A stretch of DNA of 64,000 bases from JAWHTC01 sp032586155 (GCF_032586155.1 NZ_JAWHTC010000002.1:248001-312000); one strand, 5' to 3'; positions 25,010 to 34,973 are shown, counted from the stretch's first letter. The notes: a model not told the origin generated them from the letters alone. Numbers and translations: made by a program.

Positions 25010-26548
25010 TTACGCGAAGTCAGCGGCGAATTCGTCGATTGCTGCTTTAACCTTGTCGGCCAGCTCGTCCTTCACCTTGCGGTCGTTGTCGGTGATGTCG
25101 GCAAGTACGTCAGCGTGCTTGCTGCGCAGGTGCGCCAGCAGGCCAGCCTCGAAGCGGCCAACTTCACGAACGTCGATTCCGTCAAGGTAGCCGTTGGTAC
25201 CGGCGTAGATGACGCAGACGATTTCCGCGTTGGTCAGCGGCGAGTACTGCGGCTGCTTCATCAGTTCGGTCAGACGTGCGCCCCGTGCCAGCAGCTGCTG
25301 GGTTGCGGCGTCAAGGTCGGAACCGAACTGGGCAAAGGCTGCCATCTCGCGGTACTGGGCCAGCGACAGTTTCACCGGACCGGCAACCGAGGACATCGCC
25401 TTGGTCTGGGCCGACGAACCAACGCGCGACACCGACAGACCGGTGTTCACGGCAGGACGGATGCCCTGGTAGAACAGTTCGGTCTCAAGGAAGATCTGAC
25501 CGTCGGTGATCGAGATCACGTTGGTCGGAATAAACGCCGAGACGTCGCCACCCTGGGTTTCGATCACCGGCAGAGCGGTCAGCGAACCTGCGCCGTTGTC
25601 TTCGTTCAGCTTGGCCGAACGCTCCAGCAGACGCGAGTGAAGGTAGAAAACGTCACCCGGGTAAGCTTCACGGCCCGGCGGGCGGCGCAGCAGCAGCGAC
25701 ATCTGACGATACGAAACGGCCTGTTTCGAAAGGTCATCATAGATGATCAGCGCGTGACGGCCATTGTCACGGAAGTGCTCGGCCATCGCGGTCGCGGCGT
25801 AGGGCGCCAGGAACTGCAGCGGTGCCGGGTCGGACGCGGTTGCGGCCACGACGATCGAGTATTCGATCGCACCGCTTTCTTCCAGCTTCTTCACCAGCTG
25901 AGCAACGGTCGAACGCTTCTGACCAACAGCAACGTAAACACAGTAGAGTTTCTTGCTCTCGTCGTCGCCAGCGGCTTCGTTATAGGATTTCTGGTTCAGG
26001 ATCGCGTCCAGAGCAACGGCGGTTTTACCGGTCTGACGGTCACCAATGATCAGTTCCCGCTGGCCACGGCCAATCGGGATCATCGAGTCAACGGCCTTGA
26101 GGCCGGTCGCCATCGGCTCGTGCACCGATTTCCGCGGGATGATGCCCGGCGCTTTCACGTCGGCGATTCCGCGCTTCTTGGATTTGATCGGACCCTTGCC
26201 GTCCAACGGGTTGCCGAGACCGTCAACAACGCGACCCAGCAGCTCGTCACCGATCGGAACGTCCACGATGGCGTTGGTCCGCTTGACGGTGTCGCCTTCT
26301 TTAATGTCACGGTCCGAACCGAAAATAACAACACCGACGTTGTCAGTTTCGAGGTTCAGCGCCATCCCGCGGATACCACCGGGGAATTCGACCATCTCAC
26401 CAGCCTGGATGTTGTCGAGACCGTAAACGCGGGCGATACCGTCGCCGACGCTCAGCACTCGGCCAACTTCGGCCACTTCGGCATCGGCGCCGAAATTCTT
26501 GATCTGGTCCTTCAGGATCGCAGAAATCTCTGCAGCTTGGATACCCAT
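25010..26548 (-). CDS. atpA: F1F0 ATP synthase alpha subunit
   Basis: Regulatory nucleotide-binding subunit of F1, 512 residues. Walker A is GDRQTGKT, and VAVGQKRSTVAQLV, ALIIYDDLSKQAVSYRQMS and PAVNTGLSVSRVGSSAQ match the alpha/beta signature. Its start at 26548 directly abuts the atpH stop. The 799-residue open frame on the other strand is an antisense shadow. Confidence 0.98.
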   Translation of the reverse strand: MGIQAAEISAILKDQIKNFGADAEVAEVGRVLSVGDGIARVYGLDNIQAGEMVEFPGGIRGMALNLETDNVGVVIFGSDRDIKEGDTVKRTNAIVDVPIGDELLGRVVDGLGNPLDGKGPIKSKKRGIADVKAPGIIPRKSVHEPMATGLKAVDSMIPIGRGQRELIIGDRQTGKTAVALDAILNQKSYNEAAGDDESKKLYCVYVAVGQKRSTVAQLVKKLEESGAIEYSIVVAATASDPAPLQFLAPYAATAMAEHFRDNGRHALIIYDDLSKQAVSYRQMSLLLRRPPGREAYPGDVFYLHSRLLERSAKLNEDNGAGSLTALPVIETQGGDVSAFIPTNVISITDGQIFLETELFYQGIRPAVNTGLSVSRVGSSAQTKAMSSVAGPVKLSLAQYREMAAFAQFGSDLDAATQQLLARGARLTELMKQPQYSPLTNAEIVCVIYAGTNGYLDGIDVREVGRFEAGLLAHLRSKHADVLADITDNDRKVKDELADKVKAAIDEFAADFA

Positions 26549-27109
26549 TTATCCGACCTCTTTCATTGCATTCTGGAGAGAGTTGAGGCGCGAACGGATC
26601 GACGTGTCGATCATTTTCGAACCCACTTTGACGACAAGACCGCCGATGAGGCTCTCATCAACGGTCGCTTTGATATTCACATCCTTGCCGATATTCGCCT
26701 TGAGCGTTTTGGCAAGCTTGTCCGACTGCGTCTTGGTCAGCGCCTTGGCGCTTACCACTTCCGCGGTCACTTCGCCCTTGTCCTCTGCAATAGCGTCGCG
26801 CAGGGCGGCAACCAGCTGAGGCAAAACGAAGAGACGACGCTTGGCGGCCATCAGGCCCAGCGTGTTGCTCATCGTCGGCGAGAGTTTCATTTTCTTGGCA
26901 ATTGCAGCGATTGCGCTGCCTTGTTCATCGCGGCTGATCAGCGGCGAAGTGATCAAGGCATTGAAATCGGCGCTGTCGGCCAATGCAGCATCAAGCGCCG
27001 CAATATCGGCCTCAATGGCCTTAACCTTCTTGGTTTCCTTGGCCAGATCAAACACGGCCGTGGCATAGCGTGCAGCAATGCCGGAAGAGATCGAAGCTGG
27101 TTCGGACAC
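26549..27109 (-). CDS. atpH: F1F0 ATP synthase delta subunit
   Basis: Peripheral-stalk delta subunit that ties F1 to the b subunits; 186 residues. It has the SSGIAARYATAVFDLAKE N-terminal signature and VKVGSKMIDTSIRSRLNSLQ at the C-terminus, the family motif. GTG at 27109 (VSEPASIS) is chosen because GAAAGGG lies five bases upstream; GTG at 27115 would sit on top of that site. First gene of the F1 operon; the F0 genes are elsewhere, as is usual in alphaproteobacteria. Confidence 0.95.
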   Translation of the reverse strand: MSEPASISSGIAARYATAVFDLAKETKKVKAIEADIAALDAALADSADFNALITSPLISRDEQGSAIAAIAKKMKLSPTMSNTLGLMAAKRRLFVLPQLVAALRDAIAEDKGEVTAEVVSAKALTKTQSDKLAKTLKANIGKDVNIKATVDESLIGGLVVKVGSKMIDTSIRSRLNSLQNAMKEVG

Positions 27110-27290
27110 GTCCACCCTTTCGATTTTCTGGCCCCGGTTGGTCGTAAACCCCTCGCGGCGCTAAGCGGCTTTCCGCTTGTGCCGGAAGGGCTCCCCGGGG
27201 GCGTTTGCGAGCCCTGCGTTAACAAAGCGTCGAAATTCGGGGCGGGTTTAGCAGAGCCTTACGCACCTAGCAACCTGCTTGCGCGAAAAG

Positions 27291-27319
27291 GTCTTATTGC
27301 AATTCTTACGACTTTTCAA
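27291..27319 (-). promoter_or_regulatory. Candidate promoter of the atpHAGDC operon
   Basis: TTGAAA (27314-27319) and TAAGAC (27291-27296) are 17 bases apart on the minus strand, about 180 bases upstream of atpH. The match to the -10 consensus is poor. The 477-base gap 27110-27586 otherwise holds no gene; a hairpin CGACCG/CGGTCG next to an A7 tract is near 27335-27370, and an A+T-rich segment lies around 27295-27330. Confidence 0.3.
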
Positions 27320-27586
27320 CAACTTACGAAAACTGCGACCGTTTGCGCCGGTCGTGGCGCTAAAAAAAGATCATTAAAACGCAACTTTTCCCGAATCCGA
27401 CCTCCTTCCGTCGGGTCATTCGTTATCGCTATCACTACCGTGTGCGGCAAAACCTGCTCTCTCAGGTGGGTTGCACGTCCAGTTTTCCGGCGTGCAAACC
27501 GCCGCACAAGGTGACACGGAATCGCTACTTGGCCTTGGCGTGTACATCGGGCACAAACGTTCTCGTAACTTGATTATCTGGTGCTT

Positions 27587-28423
27587 ATGGCGCGCGTACT
27601 GGTCTCTCCTGGCATTCCCTGCGTGGTAGTGGATTTCGATCCGGCAACGGACGTATTGCTAATTGCGCTGCCCGAAGACCAAGGCGGTGGCCTGGATCAC
27701 ACCCTGGACCTGCACCGCGATGCAGCCCGGGACATCATGGCGGTGACGTTGACCCACCAAGCCAGCAAGTCGCGCTTCCTGATCCACCTGCCCGGGGTTG
27801 CCCGGCTTGACAGCTCTGCCATCGCGGTACTGTCGCTGTCAGATGCCGCCGCAATTGCACCTTTTGCGAAATTGCACGACAGCGCCACCCTGACCGGCGA
27901 AGGTCTCTACCCGCCGGATACGGCCGGTTCGTCCAGCCCCGACAACAGCCCGTTGCAGCACACGCTCGATCATCACCACGACTGGCACCGCGGCGGCCCG
28001 CCGCCGGAACGGTTCTTCGACATGTCCAATGCCCGGTCCGAGCTTGCGGTCCAGCTTGGACCTTCCGGTGACGGCGCCGGATTGATCTATGCAATCGAGT
28101 TGAACGAAACCACGGCACCGGCCCTGGCCCCCAAGGGAACCGGCGACACGACGGGGCTCGGCAGCACGGACAGGCATCGTTCGATCATCCTGGCCGAAAC
28201 CGCGCCCTCCACCCCGCATTTGTCGAACGAGCTTCTGACACAATGGTTCGCAGCCCGGCTAGGCAGTACCGAGTTTCGCGCCATCGCCTGGATCTGGCTC
28301 GGCAATGAAGGCCACTACACCGACCCCGACACCGGCAAACGCGTCATGTTCGGAGCGATCAACACCTCGCCCCTGCTGTCAATCAAAGGCCCGTTGGCAG
28401 GCTCGATTGCAATCAACCGCTAG
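27587..28423 (+). CDS. Conserved-looking protein of unknown function
   Basis: A 278-residue protein without signal peptide or membrane segment. The N-terminal part (VLVSPGIPCVVVDFDPATDVLLIALPED) and the C-terminal part (AIAWIWLGNEGHYTDPDTG, then LLSIKGPLAGSIAINR) look structured; the centre is His- and Pro-rich (DHHHDWHRGGPPPERF). Codon use fits the genome. I do not recognise the family. ATG at 27587 and GTG at 27581 are both possible; neither has a strong ribosome site. The stop overlaps that of the convergent methyltransferase gene. Confidence 0.7.
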   Translation: MARVLVSPGIPCVVVDFDPATDVLLIALPEDQGGGLDHTLDLHRDAARDIMAVTLTHQASKSRFLIHLPGVARLDSSAIAVLSLSDAAAIAPFAKLHDSATLTGEGLYPPDTAGSSSPDNSPLQHTLDHHHDWHRGGPPPERFFDMSNARSELAVQLGPSGDGAGLIYAIELNETTAPALAPKGTGDTTGLGSTDRHRSIILAETAPSTPHLSNELLTQWFAARLGSTEFRAIAWIWLGNEGHYTDPDTGKRVMFGAINTSPLLSIKGPLAGSIAINR

Positions 28424-29172
28424 CGGATGATGCCGCGTGCCGCTGAAGGTTCTGGCTTGGGCGTCAGGATCGAAATCGGCTTTCTTACCCGTTCGCCCAA
28501 CCCCCCGCTGGGGGCCGGTATCCGCTTGGAGGCCTCGACCATCAGCACCCCGCCCGCCGCAATCACTGGAAGCGCCCGCCCGGCGCGCTCCCAGAATGGC
28601 CCGGTCTTGCGCCAGAAGCGGCGATTGCTGGGCGGCTGGTAGAGCGTGGTGCGCTGGCGTTCGGTCAGGAACCCGTGGGTCTTGAGCTGCGTGTCGAGCT
28701 GACCCAGGGAATAGGGCCGGCCAAACCCAAAAGGCGTCGCATCGTTCCGGCTCCACAGCCCGGCCCGGTTGGGCACGATAAAGAGCGCCTTGCCGCCCGG
28801 TCCCAGCACCCGCAGGCATTCCTCCAGCACCGCGCTCGGCATCTCGCTGGTCTCAAGCCCATGCGTCACGATGAGCTTGTCGACATGCCCGGTTTCGATC
28901 GGCCAAAGGGTTTCCTCGCACAGTACACTGACATTGGGCTGCCCCGCAGGCCAGGGCATCACCCCCTGCGGTCCCGGCATTAACGCGATCACCCGCCGCG
29001 CGTCGCCAAGGTAAGGTCGCAACAATGGTACGGCAAAACCGAAGCCCAGCACGGTCTGGCCATGCGCCTCGGGCCAGATATCCAACACCTGATCGCGGAT
29101 TACCTTCTGCGCCGCCCGCCCCAGCGTGCTGCGGTAATAGAAGTTGCGCAGGTCCTGGACGTCCAAGTGCAT
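28420..29172 (-). CDS. Class I SAM-dependent methyltransferase
   Basis: A 250-residue methyltransferase-fold protein. Motif I is VLGFGFAVPLLRPYL, less Gly-rich than usual, followed by HVDKLIVTHGLE, CLRVLGPGGKALFIVPNRAG and SLGQLDTQLKTHGFL, a Methyltransf_11-like pattern. The C-terminal GGVLMVEASKRIPAP resembles a group that in Rhodobacteraceae always sits divergent from gloB, as it does here with 64 bases between the starts. The substrate is unknown. Its 3' end overlaps the convergent gene by four bases. Confidence 0.82.
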   Translation of the reverse strand: MHLDVQDLRNFYYRSTLGRAAQKVIRDQVLDIWPEAHGQTVLGFGFAVPLLRPYLGDARRVIALMPGPQGVMPWPAGQPNVSVLCEETLWPIETGHVDKLIVTHGLETSEMPSAVLEECLRVLGPGGKALFIVPNRAGLWSRNDATPFGFGRPYSLGQLDTQLKTHGFLTERQRTTLYQPPSNRRFWRKTGPFWERAGRALPVIAAGGVLMVEASKRIPAPSGGLGERVRKPISILTPKPEPSAARGIIR

Positions 29173-29236
29173 TGCAGCCGGGGCTCCTTTGGGTCACTCT
29201 CGCTCACAACTTAACAACAGCGCAGCGGAAAACACC

Positions 29237-30007
29237 ATGGCCCTCGAACTCGTCACCATTCCCTGTCTCTCGGACAACTACACCTTCCTGATGCATTGTG
29301 ACGAGACCGGCGACACCGCCGTGATCGACACGCCCGAGTCCGCTCCCATCGCCGCCGAGCTGGAACGGCGCGGCTGGACCCTGACCCATGTGCTGCTGAC
29401 CCATCACCACTATGATCACGTCGACGGGCTTGAGGAATTGAAGGCCGATTATCCCGATGCCGTGGTGGTCGGGGCCGCGGCCGACGCCAACCGCCTGCCG
29501 CCGCTGGATATCAAGGTGAAGGAAGGCGACACGGTGACCGTCGGGATCGAATGGGTGCGGGTGCTTGATGTGTCAGGCCATACCGAGGGCCACATCGCCT
29601 ATCACTTCCCGGAAAGCGAGATGGCCTTTACCGGCGACAGCCTGATGGCTTTGGGATGTGGCCGCCTGTTCGAGGGCACGCCGCAGCAGATGTTCGACAG
29701 TCTCACGAAATTGGCCGCGCTTTCGCCCGACACACTGATCTGCTCGGGCCATGAATATACCATGTCGAACGCCAAATTCGCCCTCTCGGTCGAACCCGGC
29801 AATGCCGCGCTGCAAGCCCGCGCCGCTGAAACCGAAGCAATGCGCGCGCGTGGCGAATTCACCGTGCCGTCGCGTCTGCAATTGGAACTCGACACCAATC
29901 CGTTCCTGCGCTGGGACAGCGCCGAGATCCAAGCCTCGGTCGGTCTCCCCGGTGACGATCCGGTTGCGGTCTTCGCCGCCACCCGGGCTGCCAAGGACAA
30001 TTTCTGA
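29237..30007 (+). CDS. gloB: Hydroxyacylglutathione hydrolase (glyoxalase II)
   Basis: Hydrolyses S-lactoylglutathione to lactate and glutathione in methylglyoxal detoxification. The 256-residue metallo-beta-lactamase fold enzyme starts MALELVTIPCLSDNYTF and has LLTHHHYDHVDGL (residues 53-65, binuclear metal site), VSGHTEGHI, FTGDSLMALGCGRLFEGT and ICSGHEYTMSN, all standard for GloB. The C-terminal DTNPFLRWDS is typical. It is followed two bases later by tag. Confidence 0.96.
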   Translation: MALELVTIPCLSDNYTFLMHCDETGDTAVIDTPESAPIAAELERRGWTLTHVLLTHHHYDHVDGLEELKADYPDAVVVGAAADANRLPPLDIKVKEGDTVTVGIEWVRVLDVSGHTEGHIAYHFPESEMAFTGDSLMALGCGRLFEGTPQQMFDSLTKLAALSPDTLICSGHEYTMSNAKFALSVEPGNAALQARAAETEAMRARGEFTVPSRLQLELDTNPFLRWDSAEIQASVGLPGDDPVAVFAATRAAKDNF

Positions 30008-30009
30008 GT

Positions 30010-30624
30010 ATGACCGCCCTGACCCAAGGCCCGGATGGACAAGCCCGCTGCAAATGGTGTGAAGGCTACGCACCCTTCGTGCCCTACCACGATACCGAAT
30101 GGGGCTTCCCGGTCAACAACGACATCCGTCTCTTCGAAAAGCTCTGTCTCGAGTCGTTCCAATCCGGCCTCAGTTGGCGCACCATCCTCGACAAGCGCGA
30201 GAATTTCCGCGCCGCTTTTGACGGGTTCGATTTCAACAAGATGGCGACCTACGACGAAGCAGATGTAGAGCGCCTGTTGCAAAACGCGGGCATCATCCGC
30301 CATCGCGGCAAGATCGAGGCGGTAATCAACAACGCCGCCCGCGCCCAGGAGATCATAGCCGATTACGGCAGCCTCGCCGCCTATGTCTGGTCCTTCGAGC
30401 CCCCTGAAAGCGAGATACCCGAACCGCAATCTCTGACCATGTCACCGGCCAGCCACGCCATGTCCAAGGACATGAAGAAGAAGGGGTGGAAATTCGTCGG
30501 GCCAACCACTGTCTTTGCGTTCATGCAATCCATGGGCCTGATCAACGACCATGCCAAAGGCTGTGTGATCCGCGACCAGGTGGCCACCGCCCGGGCCGGT
30601 TTTGCCCGTCCGCAGGCAAAGTAA
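30010..30624 (+). CDS. tag: DNA-3-methyladenine glycosylase I
   Basis: Removes 3-methyladenine from alkylated DNA. The 204-residue protein has CKWCEGYAPFVPYHDTEWGF with zinc-binding Cys and the conserved Tyr-His-Asp, LCLESFQSGLSWRTIL, and KFVGPTTVFAFMQSMGLINDH. The length is normal. Spacing of two bases from gloB implies co-transcription of two genes that both deal with electrophile damage. Confidence 0.95.
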   Translation: MTALTQGPDGQARCKWCEGYAPFVPYHDTEWGFPVNNDIRLFEKLCLESFQSGLSWRTILDKRENFRAAFDGFDFNKMATYDEADVERLLQNAGIIRHRGKIEAVINNAARAQEIIADYGSLAAYVWSFEPPESEIPEPQSLTMSPASHAMSKDMKKKGWKFVGPTTVFAFMQSMGLINDHAKGCVIRDQVATARAGFARPQAK

Positions 30625-30683
30625 CCAGCCGCGTCAACCTGCCGGTTGAAATAGATGTCTTTGAAACATAGCTTTGCAGTCCG

Positions 30684-31439
30684 ATGGAGGGGACGCTTGC
30701 TTTGCTGATTTCACAGACCGAACTGGAAACCCATTCAGTTGAAGCCTGGCACCAGGACGTGCTGGACGACATCCGCGCACGCCTGTCCTCACCCAGCGAC
30801 TTTCCCTGCACCTTTTCACAAAACGCCTTTCGCCGCCGCCTCGTACAATTCGCCTTTGTCGATGCCCCTGGCACCGCCGGGTTCGATCAGGGCGCTACAG
30901 CCCTCACTCAGTACGCCGCCGAAAGCCGCAACTGGGATGGCCGCGTCGACAGCGCCAAGCCGCTGCTGATGGTCTTTGGTCCCGGCACTGTTGCAGGCAA
31001 TAAACTCGACGACTACCACGCCCATGGCTGGCAGGCGCTGCACCATTGGATGGCCACCGACCCCACCCCCTGGCCCGAAACCGTGGCACCAAACCCGCAA
31101 GACCCGTTCTGGTCCTTCTGCTTCGACGGCCTGCAGCTTTTCGTCAACATGTCGGCCCCGGCCCATGTCACCCGCAAAAGCCGCAACCTCGGCCGCTACC
31201 TGACCCTGGTCATCAACCCGCGCGAACGGTTCGACATCGTCGCTGGCGACACACCTGAAGGCCAGCGGACCCGCGCCCGTATCCGTGCCCGCGCCGAGGC
31301 CTATGACGGCATCCCCCACTCGCCGCGTCTAGGCAGCTACCAAAAAGGCGAACTGGAATGGGTGCAATACGCCCTGCCCGACGACAACGACACGCCGCTT
31401 GGGTCCTGCCCGCTGCACGCTCGGGATCAAGCGACCTGA
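30684..31439 (+). CDS. YqcI/YcgG family protein
   Basis: A 251-residue protein of the YqcI/YcgG family (DUF-type heme-dependent-oxidase-like group by some classifications). The FPCTFSQNAFRRRLVQFAFV segment near residue 40, PFWSFCFDGLQLFVNMSAPAH and SRNLGRYLTLVINPRERFD match the family pattern. Some members act with amino-acid hydroxylation clusters, but no function can be given here. It is followed by a terminator and then clpA. The start at 30684 has GATGGAG upstream; GTG and TTG options nearby remain possible. Confidence 0.82.
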   Translation: MEGTLALLISQTELETHSVEAWHQDVLDDIRARLSSPSDFPCTFSQNAFRRRLVQFAFVDAPGTAGFDQGATALTQYAAESRNWDGRVDSAKPLLMVFGPGTVAGNKLDDYHAHGWQALHHWMATDPTPWPETVAPNPQDPFWSFCFDGLQLFVNMSAPAHVTRKSRNLGRYLTLVINPRERFDIVAGDTPEGQRTRARIRARAEAYDGIPHSPRLGSYQKGELEWVQYALPDDNDTPLGSCPLHARDQAT

Positions 31440-31445
31440 CCAATT

Positions 31446-31468
31446 CCGGGCGAAAATCCCCGGTTTTT
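31446..31468 (+). terminator. Intrinsic terminator after the YcgG-like gene
   Basis: CCGGG, eight-base loop with CGAAAATC, CCCGG, then TTTTT. It lies six bases after the stop and separates the gene from clpA. Confidence 0.7.
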
Positions 31469-31625
31469 CACCACTCCCTCGGAAATGTGACGTGTTTTTC
31501 CCAGAAAACCCTTGAAGCCAGCCGTCAATCGACCAAACTTTAAGACTATGAGGCCATGATCACCGGGCGGGCCTGCAACTTTGGTTTTTCGCTCAGTGGC
31601 GCAGCAAAAAGGAGCATGAAGTAAC

Positions 31626-33944
31626 ATGCCTTCATTCTCGACCACCCTGGAACAGGCCATTCACGGCGCGCTGGCGCTGGCGAATACGCGCCGACATGAA
31701 TATGCAACGCTCGAGCATCTGCTTCTGGCCCTGCTCGACGAACCCGACGCGGTCCGCGTGATGCAGGCCTGTTCGGTCGACCTCGAAGAATTGCGCCAGA
31801 CCCTTGTCGAATTCATCGACGATGACCTGTCGAACCTGGTGACTGAACTTGAGGGCTCCGAAGCTGTTCCAACCGCTGCCTTCCAACGCGTGATCCAACG
31901 CGCGGCCATCCATGTGCAAAGTTCCGGGCGCAGCGAAGTCACCGGGGCCAACGTTCTGGTCGCCATCTTCGCCGAACGCGAATCCAACGCCGCCTACTTC
32001 CTGCAACAGCAGGACATGACCCGTTATGACGCCGTGAACTTTATTGCCCACGGCGTCGCCAAGGACGCCGCCTTTGGTGAATCCCGCCCGGTGCAGGGGG
32101 CCGATATCGAGGAAGAGATTCACACCACAGATGAGGGCGACGGCAAGGAAAGCGCGCTGGCCAAATACTGTGTCGATCTGAACGCCAAGTCCCGCAAGGG
32201 CGATGTCGATCCGCTGATCGGTCGCGATCACGAGGTCGAACGCTGCATCCAGGTGCTGTGCCGACGCCGCAAGAACAACCCGCTTCTGGTCGGTGACCCG
32301 GGCGTTGGCAAGACCGCCATCGCCGAGGGTCTCGCCCACAAGATCGTCGAGGGCGAAACCCCCGAGGTCCTGTCCGAAACCACGATCTATTCGCTCGACA
32401 TGGGCGCGCTCTTGGCCGGGACCCGCTATCGCGGCGATTTCGAGGAGCGGCTCAAGGCCGTGGTGACCGAGTTGGAAGATCACCCCGACGCGGTACTCTT
32501 CATCGACGAGATACACACCGTGATCGGCGCCGGTGCCACCTCGGGTGGGGCCATGGACGCCTCGAACCTGCTGAAACCCGCGCTTCAGGGCGGCAAGCTG
32601 CGTTGCATGGGCTCGACCACCTACAAGGAATTCCGCCAGCATTTCGAAAAGGACCGGGCGCTCAGTCGCCGGTTCCAGAAGATCGATGTGAACGAGCCCT
32701 CGGTCGAGGACACGGTGAAAATCCTGCGCGGGTTGAAACCGTATTTCGAGGAACATCACGGCGTGAAATACACCGCCGACGCGATCAAGACCGCCGTTGA
32801 ACTGGCTGCGCGCTACATCAACGACCGCAAGCTGCCCGACAAGGCCATCGACGTCATCGATGAGGCCGGCGCGGCCCAGCACCTTGTCGCCAAGGCCAAG
32901 CGGCGCAAATCCATCGGCGTGAAAGAGATCGAAGAGATCGTGGCGAAAATCGCCCGCATCCCGCCGAAAAACGTCTCCAAGGACGACAGCGCCGTCTTGA
33001 AGGACCTCGAAAAATCGCTCAAGCGCGTGGTCTTCGGTCAGGACACGGCGATCGAGGCGCTTTCAAGCGCGATCAAGCTTGCCCGTGCCGGTCTGCGCGA
33101 GCCGGAAAAACCCATCGGCAACTATCTCTTTGCCGGGCCCACCGGCGTCGGCAAGACCGAGGTTGCCAAGCAATTGGCCGACACGCTGGGCGTGGAACTC
33201 CTGCGTTTCGACATGTCCGAATACATGGAGAAACACGCGGTTTCGCGCCTGATCGGTGCGCCTCCGGGCTATGTCGGCTTTGATCAGGGCGGCATGCTCA
33301 CCGACGGCGTCGATCAGCACCCCCATTGTGTCTTGCTTCTGGACGAGATCGAAAAGGCCCACCCGGATGTCTACAACATCCTTCTGCAGGTGATGGACCA
33401 TGGCGAGCTGACCGATCACAACGGCCGCACGGTGAACTTCCGCAACGTGATCCTGATCATGACGTCGAACGCAGGCGCCGCCGACATGGCCAAGGCTGCC
33501 ATTGGCTTCGGTCGTGACCGTCGCGAGGGCGAGGACACCGCCGCGATCGAACGCATGTTCACGCCGGAATTCCGCAACCGCCTCGATGCTGTGGTCAGCT
33601 TTGCGCCTTTGGGCAAAGAGGTCATCCTGCAGGTGGTCGAGAAATTCGTGCTCCAGCTCGAAGCCCAGCTGATGGACCGCAACGTCACCATCGAGTTGAC
33701 CCGCAAGGCCGCCGAATGGCTGGCCGACAAGGGCTATGACGACAAGATGGGCGCGCGTCCTCTGGGCCGAACGATCCAGGAATACATCAAGAAACCGCTC
33801 GCGGAAGAGTTGCTCTTTGGCAAGCTGTCGAAGGGCGGCATCGTCAAGGTCGGTGTCAAGAAGGGCGAGCTGGATATCTCCATCGAAGGCCCGCAAAAAC
33901 GCCGGATCAAGGGTGACAAGCCACCGCTTCTGACCGCGGATTGA
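31626..33944 (+). CDS. clpA: ATP-dependent Clp protease ATP-binding subunit ClpA
   Basis: Hsp100 unfoldase that feeds substrates to ClpP. The 772-residue protein has the Clp-N repeat region (residues 1-145), AAA domain 1 with Walker A GDPGVGKT near 223 and FIDEIHT, and AAA domain 2 with GPTGVGKTE near 503. The IGF loop needed for ClpP docking is at AAIGFGRDR near 624, which separates ClpA from ClpB. No clpS adaptor gene is directly upstream, where it is usually found. A two-codon ATG-AAG-TAA frame overlaps the leader at 31616-31624 next to an AAGGAG site. Confidence 0.97.
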   Translation: MPSFSTTLEQAIHGALALANTRRHEYATLEHLLLALLDEPDAVRVMQACSVDLEELRQTLVEFIDDDLSNLVTELEGSEAVPTAAFQRVIQRAAIHVQSSGRSEVTGANVLVAIFAERESNAAYFLQQQDMTRYDAVNFIAHGVAKDAAFGESRPVQGADIEEEIHTTDEGDGKESALAKYCVDLNAKSRKGDVDPLIGRDHEVERCIQVLCRRRKNNPLLVGDPGVGKTAIAEGLAHKIVEGETPEVLSETTIYSLDMGALLAGTRYRGDFEERLKAVVTELEDHPDAVLFIDEIHTVIGAGATSGGAMDASNLLKPALQGGKLRCMGSTTYKEFRQHFEKDRALSRRFQKIDVNEPSVEDTVKILRGLKPYFEEHHGVKYTADAIKTAVELAARYINDRKLPDKAIDVIDEAGAAQHLVAKAKRRKSIGVKEIEEIVAKIARIPPKNVSKDDSAVLKDLEKSLKRVVFGQDTAIEALSSAIKLARAGLREPEKPIGNYLFAGPTGVGKTEVAKQLADTLGVELLRFDMSEYMEKHAVSRLIGAPPGYVGFDQGGMLTDGVDQHPHCVLLLDEIEKAHPDVYNILLQVMDHGELTDHNGRTVNFRNVILIMTSNAGAADMAKAAIGFGRDRREGEDTAAIERMFTPEFRNRLDAVVSFAPLGKEVILQVVEKFVLQLEAQLMDRNVTIELTRKAAEWLADKGYDDKMGARPLGRTIQEYIKKPLAEELLFGKLSKGGIVKVGVKKGELDISIEGPQKRRIKGDKPPLLTAD

Positions 33945-33954
33945 TCCAAGCCTC

Positions 33955-33983
33955 GATCGGCCGCAATCTGCTTGCGGTCGATC
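33955..33983 (+). terminator. Stem-loop downstream of clpA
   Basis: GATCG-CCGCAA pairs with TTGCGG-CGATC around TCTGC, ten bases after the clpA stop. There is no T-run, so termination is uncertain. The remaining 214 bases before 34198 contain no gene I can support. Confidence 0.5.
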
Positions 33984-34197
33984 CATTGCCGTCACAGTGG
34001 CCGATTGTTTCCTTTGAGGCTCGTCGGTCCCGACTTGATTGCAGCGCGCCACTACCAGCGCGGGCCCAACACCTGTGATGATCGAAAGAAATCAAAAGTC
34101 CCGCCGTCAGCCCCTGCGGTGCGGGGGCGCGGGGTGGGTTCGCGCCTTGATCACCAATCTTAACACCGCTGCAATGGGTGGGAGCGCCCCCGCACCC

Positions 34198-34973
34198 TCA
34201 CACCGTCAGCGTGAAAAACATCCGCCGGAAGGGAAACAGCACCGTCCCGTCCTCGCCCCTCGGATAGGCCTTCTCCATCACCGCCTCATACGCGGCAATC
34301 AATTTCTCCTGCTCGCCCTCGTCCAGCGCCTCAAGGATCGGCCGGGCATAGGTGCTCTCGGTAAAGCGCCGCACCGGATGTGCGTCTTCCTCGGCAGGCA
34401 GCACCTGGTAATACTCGCTTTCCCACAAGGTAAACGTCCCCAAACCGGAAAGAAGGTGGAAATACCGCGCCGGTTCCATCACCCCTGGCCCGGCCTCGAA
34501 ATCCACCCGGTCCGGGAAGTACTCGCTGGCCAGTTGCCGCCACAGCCGGTGCGACGGCGCATTGTTTTGCCGTGGCATCTGCACCGCCAGGGTGCCCCCC
34601 GGCGCCAGCATCCCCGCCAGACGCGGCATCAGCGCCTCGTGATCGCCCAGCCAATGCAACGCCGCGTTGGAAAAGATCAGCCCGCAGCGTTCACTCTGCC
34701 AGTCGCCAATGTCGGCCTGATCCAGCGCGTCATAGGCGTCGCTTTCCCCTGCTTTCTCCAACATCGCTGGCGAGGCATCGACACCGACCAGCCGGTGCCC
34801 GACAAAACGCGCCTTCAGGCTTTCACCCATGGCGCCGCTGCCACATCCCAGGTCGATCACGTCGCCGCCCCCAACCGAGCGCACCGCGCCCATCAGGTCC
34901 AGTGCCGGGCGCAAACGCAAATCCCGGAACCTGCCATAGGCCCCGGGATTCCAATCCTTTGTCTTGTCTGCGC

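Noticed and set aside
27335..27370. Hairpin and A7 tract upstream of the atp operon as a small RNA or tRNA
   Set aside because: No cloverleaf, and the hairpin is too short to name an RNA; left as part of the promoter gap.
25115..27514. 799-residue open frame on the plus strand opposite atpA and atpH
   Set aside because: It is antisense to two certain ATP synthase genes; high third-position GC keeps the complementary frame open. No motif, no ribosome site.
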